A DNA stretch of 64,000 nucleotides from Paracyclopina nana. Its lineage: Eukaryota; Arthropoda; Copepoda; Cyclopoida; Cyclopettidae. Under the pieces are notes generated by a model. That model did no database searches and was not told the DNA's origin. It was given only the letters and a program-made list of their open reading frames with translations. Shown one piece after another: positions 39,181 through 52,100 of the stretch (its first letter is position 1; each line of letters starts with the position of its first letter). The translations under genes were made by a program, and so were the position numbers. Location: assembly GCA_019096065.1 (NCBI GenBank), contig JAGUCH010000009.1, positions 2,552,001-2,616,000 on the forward strand. The letters are read 5' to 3'.

Positions 39181-42100
39181 TCAAGAGTCAAGCAAGGTCA
39201 TAAGGTCATCATCACCTCCTGGAGGCTGTTGCTGCTGCTGACCTCGGTCATTGTTATCTTCAGTTGGAATACTGTCTAGGAAGTCCAGGTTATAATCGTC
39301 ATTTTTCTGCTGCTGCTGTTGCTGTTGTTGCTGCTGTTGATGGTGCTGCTGCTGATGATGTTGTTGATAGTGTTGTTGCTGCATGTGGGCTGGACTGGCA
39401 TGATTGGTCCCCATTGGTGATGGGTGGTTCATGGGTGACCCACGAGCCGGTGAGCCCTGACCTCCCTGTTGCTGACCTTGACCTGGCTGCTGCTGTTGCT
39501 GCTGACCGGCATGCATTTGATGCATCATTGGCTGGTGCTGCTGCTGGGGCATCATGGACATGCGAGGATTCATTGGACCCATCTGAAAAAGTTAAAAACA
39601 TGATCATCTACTTACTCAGCTTTTTGTTTTGATGTTTAGGTCAGCTGTTTGTTTCGATTGAAAGGAATGATACCGTCAGCTGTTTGTTTTGATTGTAAGA
39701 GTCAGCTGCTTGTTTTGAATTTTCAAAAGAAAATATATTTTTATACAATTTAAGAAGTTGGCAAACAACTGTTTCACGAGATTTAAAAACGGATACTTAC
39801 GTTTCCTTGAGGTCCTCCCATTCTTGGAGGTTGTCCCATGCCCTGATTATTTGGTACGGGATTCATTCCGGGCGTTTGAGATCGCATACTTTGTGGCATC
39901 ATAGGTGAACCATGGTTTTGATCGCCTGAAATTATGTCACCAGTTTAAGCACATTTTAGAAAATTTCCCGCATAAAATGAAGTCTACGAGCACGATGCAA
40001 CTTCGTTTTGCAAAAGCCATAAAATAAAGTAGAAAGCTGGCTGTATGTAGCAACACACCTGATACATTTTTATCTACTTGCCCTTGAACAAGTAAAAAAA
40101 TTTTGGCCCGAAGAAAGAAATCAAAATTTTCTTGGTAGGATGTTTTTTTATAGAGCACCTGCCTACATAAAAAACAGTAAAAGCTCACCTGGAGTACGGG
40201 GCGATCCTATGGACTGTTGCTGCATTTGCATGCCATTTGGATTAGGAGATCCGGATCCCATATTGTTCCACGGACTGCCATGTTGCGGGCTAGGATGTGA
40301 AACGGGCACCTTTTGGGGTCCGGGGCCTACTGGACCTACCCCAGGACCTACAGGGCCCATCATGGGGTTGTGCGGAAAGCGCATGCGCTGCGACATATCA
40401 CCATTGCCCATCATAGACACGGCCTGCTGACGCATCATCGGCCCACTAGGAGGGATAGACTGGAAACCTTGGCCCCGAGGGCCCATGGGCGGGCCCCTAG
40501 GACCGCCAACCATGGGTGGCTGGGGCGGCCCGCCAAAACGCATGTTGTTCGGTGGCCCAGGGCCCATGTTGGGCCCCATTTGGTTCATCATGTAGTTCAT
40601 ATTTTGGTTCTGGATTCAAAAGGAATTTCATGCTATTATGGTATGTACTTATTTGGGGATCCTTCTCGCTTTCTTTACCTGGTGAGGCATCATTTTGCCA
40701 TATTCTGGTGGGGGTGGTCTGTTCTGCATCTGCATTTGTTGCTGCTGTTGCATGTGCATTGGCATCATCTGTGGATTCATCTGGGGCCTCATATGAGGGT
40801 GGGCCCCTGGTCCACCCATCATGGGGTTGCCCATCTCCATTTGGTTGGGCCTCATCATTCCCATGCTGTTGGCCATTTGCATCCTTTGCTGTTGCATCAT
40901 CATTTGCTGTTGCTGCTGCTGTTGCTGGCTCATCATTGGACTGACACTTGAAGGCGGAATCTTAAAAGAAGGAAGACACAGCTATGAAAAAGGGCATTTT
41001 TAATGAAGTCGCATCTTACCTGTTGAGGCATGCCCTGGTTATTGCCCATCATGTTGGGAGGCATACCCCCAGGGCCCATGGGGCTTTGTTGGCCTGGTGG
41101 CACAGTCATGACTCCCCCAGGCCCTGGCGGCATGGGCTGGTGCATGCTGGAGGCACTCGGATTTCCCAGTCGGTATCGACTCTGGGCCCTCATTCTGACA
41201 TCTGACATCATGTTGTTGCCATACATCTGACCTGGCTGGGGCCCAGGGCCTGGGTTCGGCATGGGCATTCGCATGGGATTGCCCATGCGGGCCGGCGGCG
41301 GCCCATTGGACATGTTCGGCCCTGACGACACTGAAGGCCCCGATGAAGACACGGAAGATGAGTTTGTTATTAAAGTGTTGCTACCAGAGGGCGAATGGTG
41401 GTTGGGACTGGCAGTGTTTGGTGGGGTACCCCTTGGCCCCATGGCTATAGGCGGGGTGGAAGAGGCGGCTGGGGGCGTTAAGCGAGGATGATTGTTGGAG
41501 GAAATACTGCTAACTGGAGGGCTGCCCCCGCTTAACTTTGGTAGGGGCGTGGTAGGAAGGGCCACCCCTGAGCCATTCGACTGAGGCTGGTGCTGTGGCC
41601 CCATGCCCTGCTGTTGGGGGTGCATACCCCCATTGGCCATCATGTGGTTCATGTGGCCCATATGGCCCATGGGGCCCATGTGGTTGGGGGGCATGCCGCC
41701 AGGGCGAATACCAGGTCGAATACCATGCCGCATGGGCATATGTTGCGGCTGGCTCATTTGGTTGTAGTGGTACATATTTTGGTACATCATATGTTGTTGT
41801 TGCTGCTGCTGCTGTTGCGGCTGTTGCTGTTGAGGAGGCATCGAGGGTCGTTGCATGTTGTAGTTCATGTTGTAATGCTGTGGTGGGAACTGCTGTTGTT
41901 GTTGCTGCATCATTTGTTGCTGTTCATGTTGTTGCTGTTGTTGTTGTTGTTGAGGCATTTGATGCTGTTGCCTTTGTTGCGCCATGAACTTGAGCTTTTC
42001 TGAAGCGTTCACTTCACCACTGGGCATGTTGTTGTCACCACCCCCTCCGCTACATGTCATGTGTTGCGGTGGGTTGCGCATATTAGCAGCACTCGCAGGA

Positions 42101-42951
42101 GGCATGGGGGCACCACTACTGTTATTATTGTTGTTGCTGAGATCAGCTGAAAGAGCAGCTGGCTGCTGTTGTTGTTGTTGCTGTGTCGTGGGCGCACTGG
42201 TGGCCAGGTCATCAAAGTCACTCTTGTCATTGAACTCAAAGTCATCAAGCATGTCGGGCGGGAGATCAGAAATGTTCTGGATGAGATCCTGAAAGTCTGA
42301 GTTCTCGAGGTCCAGATCAAAGTCTTGGAGGCTGACCTCGTGGTTGTTGAGGTCATCATGGTGGTGATGGTTCACAACCTCGGAGGAAGAACTTTCTTTA
42401 ATTTCACTTTTAATCAACACATTATTCATGGGAGCAGTGTCATTATTTTGAGCAGCCTCTTGAGGCTGTTGTTGCTGTTGAGGAGGAGGATGCTGCACTG
42501 GGAGGTCCATCACCTCGGTCTTGACCTCAGTCTTGACCTCGGCCTTGATGACCTCCAAATTGATCCTCTTGGCCTCTTGGCCCGCATCAGCATTGGCAGG
42601 CCCGAGGGCTGGCCTTTTGAGGCCGTTGCTGCCAGGCTTCATGGCCTTGGCCTCGGCTTTCTTGCTACTGCTGGCCTTTTTGGCCTTGGTGGCCTCCATA
42701 AACTTCCTCTTGAGGTCGCCGGTGTCCTTCTTATGCTGGTTGTTGTACACAAACGTCGAGGACTCGTGCTTGGGCAGCAACTCCTTCTGGCGGTCGCGGT
42801 AATCACTCATGCGCTTCTTGAGGCGCTCCAACGAAGCGCCACGCCCACCTGCAGAGGCCACGCCCCCGCCAGGACTCAGCCCGCCCTCGGGGTGGCCGCC
42901 GTTGGACACCGAAGAGGGCGTGGAAGTCTGTTGCAGCACATCACTCATCAT
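39181..42951 (-). CDS. mam: Mastermind, Notch transcriptional co-activator, 1053 aa
   Basis: Exons on the minus strand: 42951-41020, 40960-40679, 40609-40189, 39925-39801 and 39582-39181 (3162 nt). Near the N-terminus is the basic helical domain that binds Notch intracellular domain and CSL (SLERLKKRMSDYRDRQKELL, then LKRKFMEATKAKKASSSKKA), close to the fly and vertebrate motif. An acidic stretch follows (DFDLDLENSDFQDLI), then long Gln/Met/Pro/Gly-rich regions with poly-Q tracts, and an acidic C-terminus ending DDDLMTLLDS, matching the transactivating ends of family members. The first in-frame ATG (42951) is used. An upstream ORF starting at 43048 overlaps it. Nuclear transcription factor that recruits p300/CBP. 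The poly-Q tracts are CAG/CAA mixed and may vary in length between individuals. Confidence 0.92.
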
Positions 42952-43048
42952 CTTGAAGGGCAGGGCTCCACTGGAGTGGGCTGGGCCCTCCACCAAGGAG
43001 GAGGCGGGGCGCACTATACGGAGGCGTGGTGGAGAGCATAGCAGCCAT
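42941..43048 (-). promoter_or_regulatory. Upstream ORF overlapping the Mastermind start codon
   Basis: ATG at 43048 opens a 35-codon frame (MAAMLSTTPPYSAP...) that ends with TGA at 42943-42941, eight bases past the A of the Mastermind ATG. If it lies in the mRNA it would reduce initiation at the main start or require reinitiation. Confidence 0.5.
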
Positions 43049-43099
43049 CTATTTTATGCATAGCTTAGCACTATGTAGTGAAGCGATCCTACTAAAATA

Positions 43100-43265
43100 A
43101 GCTTTGAGCTGCCAAAGCGAGCGCCCGCAAAAGAGAGTGAGAGAGACAAGCCAAGCGCAAGCGAGCGAGCGAGCGCGCGCGCCAACGCGCACGCCATACA
43201 CTCTCAGCTTTGTCAGTTGAGACTCTCAGCTCACCGCGCGCCTTTTCACGCGCACGCCGTCTTCC
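43100..43265. promoter_or_regulatory. CpG-rich Mastermind upstream region
   Basis: Rich in GCGAGCGAGCGCGCGCGC and AGAGAG motifs, in sharp contrast to AT-rich surroundings. Likely 5' UTR or core promoter of Mastermind. No TATA box. Confidence 0.4.
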
Positions 43266-43889
43266 ATGGAACAAGCGAGCCCAGCTGCTCAGTGCAAATA
43301 CCCGTCAAGTGCTACCAGACTCGGCCCCTTCCTTCATGTTTATTTGCATTATAAAAAACCCTCCAATTACGACATTCATATAGAAGGCTTTGCCAGTTTT
43401 CATTCTTATTTGTCGGAGCCAGTTTTGAAGTTTGACCCTTTTTCAGGGCGGGAAGTTGAGGATTCTCTGATAGAAAGTCAAACTTTCTACTAAATGATCT
43501 CTGCTATGCTCACTTGCTTGAAAGCCTAGCAACAATTATAGGAGCGAAGCGGAGCCCAAATTCATGGAAGGAATCCTACAAAATAAAACTCCTGCCAGAG
43601 AATTTCATGAGTGTGCTTCGAACTCAACTCAATGGTGTTCAAGAAACGCAGCCTGAAAAAGTAAACAATCGCCACATTTTACTTCAAAACCCAAAATCAT
43701 AACGTGCATTTTGAGTATTTTTTTAACTTAAGTTTACATGGTAAAATGAAGACTTGGACGTCCAAATGGGCAAAAGCTTTCCATTGCTTTCTGCCTAGCT
43801 GAAAATGGAAACTATCTGGCAGCTCTGTCTGTCATCCAATGGTGTTGCATCGATTTGGCCACCAAATTACTACAGCACTACTACTAGTA

Positions 43890-44115
43890 CTACTAGCTAA
43901 GTGACGGCTCGGGTCAAATAACGGCGGGCCGGCCCGAGCTTTTTTCTGCCCGTTTTTGCTGCGCTCCGCTCGCAGTCTTCGCACCGGCGGGCCGTTTGTT
44001 GACGGCGGCGGCGCGGCGCGGGATTTAACGGCCGATTGCGAGCTAGCCCGGCCGGCCAGCGGGCCGGGCACGGTGGCCTGGAACTGCTGTAACAGCCGGG
44101 TTTCTAGCACGGATT
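43890..44115. other. GC-rich, CpG-dense island
   Basis: About 220 bp of very GC-rich sequence with self-complementary runs such as GGGCCGGCCC, GCGGCGGCGCGGCGCG and GCCCGGCCGGCC, in an AT-rich neighbourhood. It could be a promoter for the small ORF at 44451 or a repeat fragment. No protein recognised. Confidence 0.4.
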
Positions 44116-44450
44116 TTTTGCACCTTACTTACCAAACGCGAGACACTTGGACCAGGATGATGTTGGCCACAATCAACGAAACTTCAACCCCAATCGCGCA
44201 ACGCAGCCCATCATTTCAATTCTCAAATGCTGACGAGTTTTCGTCCCAAGAAGCCAAGATGTCCAAGTTCATGTTTTTCGCAGTTAATTTTTCAGAAATG
44301 GCATCATATAAATGTCGTTTCATTAATTTTAGTCTTCTCGCAGGTTTGAAAGTTTGCTTAAGTTGTCGCTTGATGCAACGGGAAATGTGAGAATAATGAA
44401 TTTTTTTGATAAATGATCGGCATTTTGGCTACTTTGCTGCTCTGTGGGAA

Positions 44451-44654
44451 ATGACCAAATCGTCCGCTTTGTTGCCCCAGTGTGCACTTGTATTGGCCGC
44501 TGCTGCTCCATGCATGATGATGTACCTGAAGAATCAGTCCAAGCCAAAAAATAATCAGTACAGAATGACAAAAAAAAAACTTGAATTTATCGCAAAAAAC
44601 CTGTCTGCTTCGCCCGAATCCAAAGCGATCCAGACAATAAAGAGCAAAACTTAA
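44451..44654 (+). CDS. Possible 67-residue membrane microprotein
   Basis: ATG in good context (GGGAAATGACC). A hydrophobic segment (ALLPQCALVLAAAAPCMMMY) is followed by a lysine-rich polar tail, the shape of a small inner-mitochondrial or ER membrane protein. It lies downstream of a CpG-dense island. AATAAA occurs inside the frame (44636), which argues against it unless the real transcript is spliced differently. No homologue recognised; it may be a chance frame. Confidence 0.25.
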   Translation: MTKSSALLPQCALVLAAAAPCMMMYLKNQSKPKNNQYRMTKKKLEFIAKNLSASPESKAIQTIKSKT

Positions 44655-44659
44655 GCCTA

Positions 44660-46185
44660 GCCCAACTTCTGAAAAAGCAACCAATTATGCTTTCATTATA
44701 TGTGCATCATTAACAAATAATGAATGTTGTGCGCAATTTTGGGGTTGCTGCATAAGCCGCTACATTCGCGGGAGGTGCGATGTACGCTACTCAGTAGGTC
44801 AAAGATTTTTGCTGTTAGCAAAAAGTGTTTCTTGGGCCGGTTTGATAATAATGATAAAAGTCAAGCCAGTCGCACAGCGGGGGAAAAATGAGTCATAGTC
44901 TCCCTCCCAAGTTTGTAATTCACACGGGGCCGATCATGTGGACTTATATAAAAAAATGAAGTAAAACATGGCATTTTTCAAATCCATAAAACAGGCCAGG
45001 AAGTAAGTTGACTCGCCGGTATAGGCAACTCCAAACTATTTGACACAAAGAAAACTTCATCACTACATACACTAACATGGCGCACGCTGGGCAATTCCTA
45101 CAATAAAATCCCTCATTCATGCTGCTTGCCAACTTCCCTCGGTTCGAAGGTAAGAACTGGCCGAAAGTTTGTCTTCGCCATTGCAACCGTTTTTCAAGGC
45201 TCCAAGCCCAGTGTGCACATTGCAATCCGGCTACTTCACAAGCGCGCGTGCATCAAGATGAAAATTCGCTTTCTAATAAACTTCTCAATTTCATTTAGTT
45301 GACTTGGAGATTTTTATCTGAAAATTTCTTCCAGTCTTGCTCAAATTAAAATGGAGAAATTCGCATCATGACTGATGATGATGCGAGGGCCGGGAATGGA
45401 CGACGCAAACGAACGCGTTAAGTTATTGTATTTATGCATTTTTCAACAAGGAAATATGAATAAGAGTTTAACATTCAAGAGATGCATATCACAAGAAAAC
45501 CTGAAATGTCTGTAAGTCATATTCCATGTCTTAGTTAGAAATGTCCAGCATTATTCACACTAAGATGGCCAAAGTGGATAATAATGAAAACTAAACCTAT
45601 GTACAGAGCATATTTTCCACCGATCCTATTATATAAGGTGAAAATTGTGCTAATATTTAGGCCGGGGGACGCTGCCTCAAACTCCCATGGGACTAGCCCG
45701 AGGGCGCTTTTCTAAACTAAAATATTACTGGTTAAATTTGTCGACATAGAACAGCTTCCTTTGTGTGTCTTTCCTTTGTTTTTAATGTCTTGCATATTTA
45801 AATTGAGGAAAAAGGAAAGTAGCTTGACCCAATTTCCCTATAACCTACATTTTGTAGTGCGATACATAATAATGTATTTTTCACGCATACTTTTGGAAAA
45901 CTACATCCGTGCAATTGCAGTGAAATCAAATGCAAAATTAACTAAACAGTTAATTAACTGTTAATTAATTAGCTCAATGAACTGACAGAATTGCATAAAA
46001 ATACTTTGTTTTTTAAGGAGAATCTTATCACTTCGAGGCACCGCAAAGTAATAGAAAATAAGTAAACTTGCGCATATTGCACCAAATCCGGAAAGCTGAA
46101 ACGATTTTTAAGTAACAATTGAATAAGTCTTACCGAAAACAAAAGCTAAATAAAATGTGCTGTCAAGGTACTCGTATCACAATGA
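44660..46185. other. Intergenic, no gene recognised
   Basis: AT-rich sequence up to the BLTP3 stop codon. It contains an 18 bp perfect palindrome AACAGTTAATTAACTGTT at 45945-45962. Short open frames have no support. Confidence 0.45.
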
Positions 46186-49100
46186 TCACTTGAATCCGGA
46201 CTCTGGGAACTTTTTCCCGGATTTTAACAGCTCTTGCTGTAAGTACTTCAATGTTTGCTTCAATGTAGCGTTCTCTTTGTCCGATGCCAACACTTGCTGC
46301 TGCATTTTCACCAGCTTCCTCTGCATCGTTTCAAACTCGACCATTTTGGCCCTGAGCCCTTGGGCCTCAGATGTTGTGGCCTCCAAAAGGCTGCGAAGGT
46401 TGGCATTGTCCACTGCCAAAAGTGAGGCTCTCTGTTGCATTTCCTCTTCGATGGGAACAGCTCCGGACCTCACCAGGTCCATATGCTGTTGTAGGCCATC
46501 ATTGTTGAGGCGGAGTGACCTCATGACCTCAGGAATGGATGCGTGGGCATTCGAGATGGGATTGTCACCCAGGCCTAAAGGCTGAATGGAAAAAAGGCCG
46601 GATTTGTCCCTGGTGACCAAAAGTGATGGCACAGCTACATCAATCGGAAGGCTTCCAGGTGAAGTGACGTTAGCTGGAGGACGGTCTTCAACCAAATGTA
46701 AGGCCAAATTCTCTAATTGGATCTGCAATTGACATGATCAATTAAATTGCCAAGGTGACAGCAACCTTCCGGTGCGCTCACCTTCATTGGAATTGGAGTC
46801 GGAATGATTTCGTCTTCAAACATATCAGCTAAACCTGTTAAGGTTGAGAGGTAAAATTGGAGTGGCAAATTTTGCACTTGCAAATCCACAAACGCTTCCG
46901 CAGCCCTCGAAATTTTCTCCCTCAAGCTCATCGTTGTTGCCATGCTTAAAGCTGAGGATTGCTTCAGAATATCCTATGATTATGCAACCATGTTTGGGTC
47001 AAGTATTGATAAGAGCAGTCATTGTGACTTTTACCTGATAATTGGGAGCCACAGTGGAAAACCTCAATTTCAGGACCCAAGAAGACGCCAATTGATTTCT
47101 AGTTGATTCACTCCAACCTTTGCCCCTCACAGAGAATTTACTCTGCAAAGCAGAAAAAATGAATTAAAATTGGAAAAAAGGGATAATTTTGCACAAAATT
47201 AACTAAGAACATCAAGCACAAGTGACTTTCACGTCAAATGCATAAATTACCTCGGTAGAAGTGCTTCTCAAAGTCTGGAAGCATGCATAAAAAAGTGTGG
47301 AATAATGTGCATGAAATTCATAAAAATGATACATTGTACATTCAATCAACAACAACCCACCGAAATCTATACCAATTTTGCAAAAAATGATGTAAAATGC
47401 ACACCAAAAGCCATGCTTTCTCAACTCTAAAGCCACCAATCTTATAGCTGGCTCCTTTTCACACTCATTAGGAAATAAGTAATACCTGAAAATCCTCCCA
47501 AGAAATGGCAGGACATTCTTCACCAGAAAGAGAAGCTGCTTGCACTTTGATGCAAGCTTGACTACCAATAGATTGTTGAGCAAGTTGGAGTCGACCCAAA
47601 TGGAAGGTGGCCACAGATATCTGCAAGAGGAAAAAAATAACTGTATTAAATGTATCCTTTTAAAAGGACTTCATTTAATCTTACCACGCCCTCTTTGCTT
47701 GTAAGTGGCTCGTTATGGGTCTTTTGGCTCATGAGGTCAAAGCTCACCGAGGCTGCTACGTCCTCGACGGCCTCAGAAGCAATTTCCACAGGTGAAGCTC
47801 GTTTGGAGTTTATGGCAAATAAGTCTCTGGCCAAGTCGTCATGAACAGCTTGGTTGATCACCACAAAACACTCCGAATCCGCGTCACTGTCATCAGATTT
47901 CACGGACAGCATATCCTCCTCAGAAGTGGGCGTGGTTGCCGAATTGTTTAGGCCACTCCCTCTGATGGAGTTATCCAGCTGAGCCATCATATTGGTCAAA
48001 CTTGAGGTCAGGCTATTTTTCTTTTTCGCTCGACTGCTTTTTGGGGTGGTCAAGAGCTGTAACTTTGGCGTGGGCGTGGCCGAGCCTGACCCAGGGGCGT
48101 GGCCTGATATTGGGATGTTAGGAACTGACTGTGCCGAAGGGAGGGACCGACTAGGAGACACAGGAGCAGATTCTACATTAAGGATATTTGTTGTAGGCAT
48201 GACTAAAGTTGGGGGCGTGGCCTCATTTATCGGCGTGGCAACTCTATCTTCATAGCCTGAAAAATGTCAAGAGTGCATATTATTTTCAGCAAATTATGAG
48301 GCCAATTTAGCGTAGTAGCTGGCCTTTTAGCCAGCTAATATTGCCATAGTGAAGATCATGCTTTCGCTGTAGTATGTACTGCAACAATAATATTGTCAGT
48401 CCCAATACAACAATGTAATTGAATGTAGCCGACGTATTGGGATACGAATTAATTGAGATACTTACCCTGTAAGGAATCTGTGTCTTTGGAAGCCGACAAT
48501 GATGGCATCAGGAGGCTGACATCAATTTGGGGGGCAATAAGCCCCAAGGCCAGACTGCTTTCATCCACCTCATCCAAAATGTAGCTCACATCTTGCGTCA
48601 AAAAGGTGGTGATTTCACTCACAGTCTCCAACAATCGCATGAGGAACAAAAACTGGTAATGGTTCAGCTGAACGCTCACTAGGTTGCTGATGTGCACCAA
48701 TAAATGCATTTTGGCCTGATCCAGCGGCCTTTTAACGGCCTGACCTTTGCTGCTTGACCTTTTGGGCAAAGGTGGAGGCTTTTTAGCAGCATTGACGTCC
48801 ACATCTTGCTTATAGAGCCAAAGTGAGACTGGGAAAGCATCAATAAAAGGGATGGGCCTCGTGCCCACACTGGGCGTGGCATGGAAATCTGCCCACAAAG
48901 GGTCCACGTGGACGTACCAAACATCTTTGGCCTCCGTCCAAAGAAGGTCTTTCTTCATAAAAGGCCACAAGTCTTGGAAGGCTTTCTGCTGGCTCATGTC
49001 TGCTGCAGTGAGAGTTGTCAATGGGCGACCATCAGAGCCTGAAAGGTAAACCAGTTTGAAGGCCACAAGAATTAAAACAGATTCAAGGCATATACCTGTG

Positions 49101-52100
49101 GCATGCTTGACCATCTTGTCACAAATGATGGGAATATCCATGGGAGAGTTGGGGAAGTCAGTGCCAAAAAAGAAGGGCTCCTCTTGGAAGCTCTCCAAGC
49201 ACTTGGCAAGATCAGCTTTGGATCCAGTTTCGAGGCTGCGATAGTTAGCACACAAAATCCTTGAGGCCTGAATGTGCAAAGCTCGAGGTCGATCCTTTTG
49301 CCTTTGGTGCTGAGCCTCTTCAATAGCCTCGAAAATTAGCTAGAAATTCGAATATAGTTCAAGTAAAGATTAATAAGGCCATAAAATTATGCAATTTATT
49401 TGGGCCTTTAGGAGCCTTGTTGACCTTGATTTCATAGTTGTAGCCTTGCTAAGCATGTGAGAAGAATAGTATTTTCTTACCCTGAACATGATAGCTTCAA
49501 TCTTGACATCTAGGTAAGGAGGGTCAGTTTGCTCAACTGACAACATTTTGACAGACCTTTGCAGATTCAGTGCAAATGCATTCAACCACAGCAGTGTAAT
49601 GGCATCCAAGTTGAGCTGAATTGGGTTGAAGTACGCGAATAACTTTGGTGGAGGAACTGGAATTAAAATTTGAGTCAGTTTAACCTGTTGCAGCGCTACC
49701 AGATATGGCTTTTTCCCAATACTTACTGGGGAATTCCAAGTTTCCAGGGTAGTAGAATTGGGTGTACTCAAAATGCATCACAGGCATGTCATCTGGCAAG
49801 GAAAACCTCTCTCGATCCCCTAAGAATGTAAAAAGGATTTTAGATGAAATATACAATAGCAGGGCACAAAATTATTATATGAATGAAGTAGATTGTAAAA
49901 TTACAAACTAATATTTGCATGCACATGTACGAATGTATAAAAAGACTAAAAAATGAAAGTTAGAGTAGACATTCAGTTTCCTGATTTACTCTCCATGTTA
50001 TACCTTTCTTTCTCGCTTTGAAGGTCAAACTGGGCTTGTCTGCTCCTAATTAACGACAGAAATAGTTGCTTATTTTGTTTGAAAAGGGCGCCAAAATTCA
50101 AAAAAGGGAAGAAGAGCATATTGACCCACTTAGGACACATAAAGGATCACTCTTTTGGTAGTTTAGCTTTTACCTGACAGAAACTCCCTTGGGGTAGCTT
50201 TGACTTTGGCAGTTGAGACCTTCCACATGGTGAAATTATTCAATCGCACCACTAGATTTGTTGTCATTAATTTGCGGAATTGGGACACCATGACATCACC
50301 CACATTTGAATCCCCACCAATGCTCTTGGCACCCATATTGTTGTTCTGCAGCCAAAATTCAGAATGAGGCATTTTTGCAGAAGTAAAATCATCTTTTGCT
50401 CACCTGAAGTCCGCTACTTCTTGACAAAGGAGCGTGGCTTCCCAGGCCACGCCCACCACTCGATAGGCTTTCCGCATTGGCCACCACAGTTTCCAATAAG
50501 GTAGTTTGGAACTGTTTTAGGCTATTTTCTAGCCAAGTGGTATGAACTGAGGTGTCTTGTTGGTATCGTATCCACATGGATCTATCTCCAATAGCCAAAT
50601 GGTAAGGGTAGAAATCCAGCTGAAGCTGTGACAGTGACACTTGAAAGGCACCACCCCCACTCAAGTCTGGATGACAAGATCGACCCTCTGAAAAATAGTT
50701 GAAAAAAATTAGTGAGCATAATAATCGGTTCAAACTGGTTGGCTCTCGTTTTTTTTCGAAAAACCTATTTATGCACAAGTAACAAAGAAGAATTCCAGTT
50801 TGTGTGGTTTCAGGGTTGAAACCAATTTGGCGTGGAAGCCTCAAGCGAAGCAAGTTTTAAGAAACCTTTGTCAGTTCAATTCTGTCTTTCAAAGAGATTG
50901 GAAGGAAGGTGCAAAAATCTAACAATCAGATTTTGCTGTTGTACCCTAAAAATCTTTTTCAGATGAAGTCAGTCCTCGTCTTAGCTACCATCGCTCTGGC
51001 AGCTTCAGCTGTACCCATTGAGTACCCCGCTGAGGTTGACCCGTACGCCTGTCCAAACTACCCATTTTGCTCTGAAGGCTCACCCGCAGACTTTCCTGTT
51101 CCAGTTGTGAACGGCCTACCATTGGCACCAATCTTGAACACCACACCAGATCAGACTGAATTTCATCAACAAGTACAAAATTATCTACTTTTTCAAAAAT
51201 ACCAAACAGTTTAAAACTAATTTTTTATCTTTAATCATGGTATTTTTTCTAAAGGCTGAACGCCCATAAGTTTTCGTAAATTTTGGTAAAATACTATATC
51301 TACGCGCTCGTATTGTGGTGCGTAGGTAAGGTATTTGAAATTAAAGCCATTCTTCTTTCCAGGCTCAACTCGTGACTTCCCCAGCTGATTTTCCTCAACC
51401 TATCATTGATGAGCAACCTGTTGCTCCAGTGTATAATACTGTGCCTGAGCAAACCTTAGCTCATGAGAACCATTTGCTCATTGCCATGGAGCAACAATTG
51501 CAACAGCAAATTGCAGCCCAGCAAATCCAAATCTTGCAACAGCAGCAGGAAATTGAAGCTGCCAGACATTTTGGAAGACTTTAAATAAAGCATTGGCAAA
51601 GCCTACGGCTTAGCAAGTCGCATTATTTAAGCAGTGGCCCAAAGTAGCGATTTTAAAGCAAACTTACTTCCACCAGGATCATCACACAGGTGCAAATCAA
51701 TGCGGTCTGAATAGAAATGGTAGGAAGTTTCCACTACGTCGTATCTTGCGAAAACTTTGGCAGCGACATTTGCACTTTGCGTTCGTTTTCGCGCACTCTT
51801 GTCCTTGATTCCACCTTGGCTCTCAGAGAGACTCTAGAAAAAGCAAATGATGCATTAGTAAGGAGTCCCTAAAAAGGATGTCATCGCTAATTACCTCCAA
51901 TTTTCGAGCACCTTTGACCTTTTGAGTCTCTTCAGTGGCCCTTTTTAAAAGGCCAGACAAAGAGTCTGCGAAGTGGAGTGCTGCTTTCAACTGGTCATCG
52001 GTGAGAACCCAAAGCAAATCCTCCATAATTAAAACCAGACGACAACCAAGGACAGCACAGTCTGCAAATTATCAAGTACCAGTCGTGAAAATGAAAGTTT

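Noticed and set aside
40313..40951. Long plus-strand His/Leu-, Val/Ala- or Gly-rich frames across 39264-42359
   Set aside because: Antisense shadows of the CAG/CAA and Pro/Gly/Met repeats of Mastermind.
43266..43493. 75-codon plus-strand frame beside the Mastermind promoter
   Set aside because: No signal, domain or splice structure; low confidence even as a microprotein.
44358..44684. Minus-strand 108-codon frame
   Set aside because: Antisense of the candidate microprotein; no domain.
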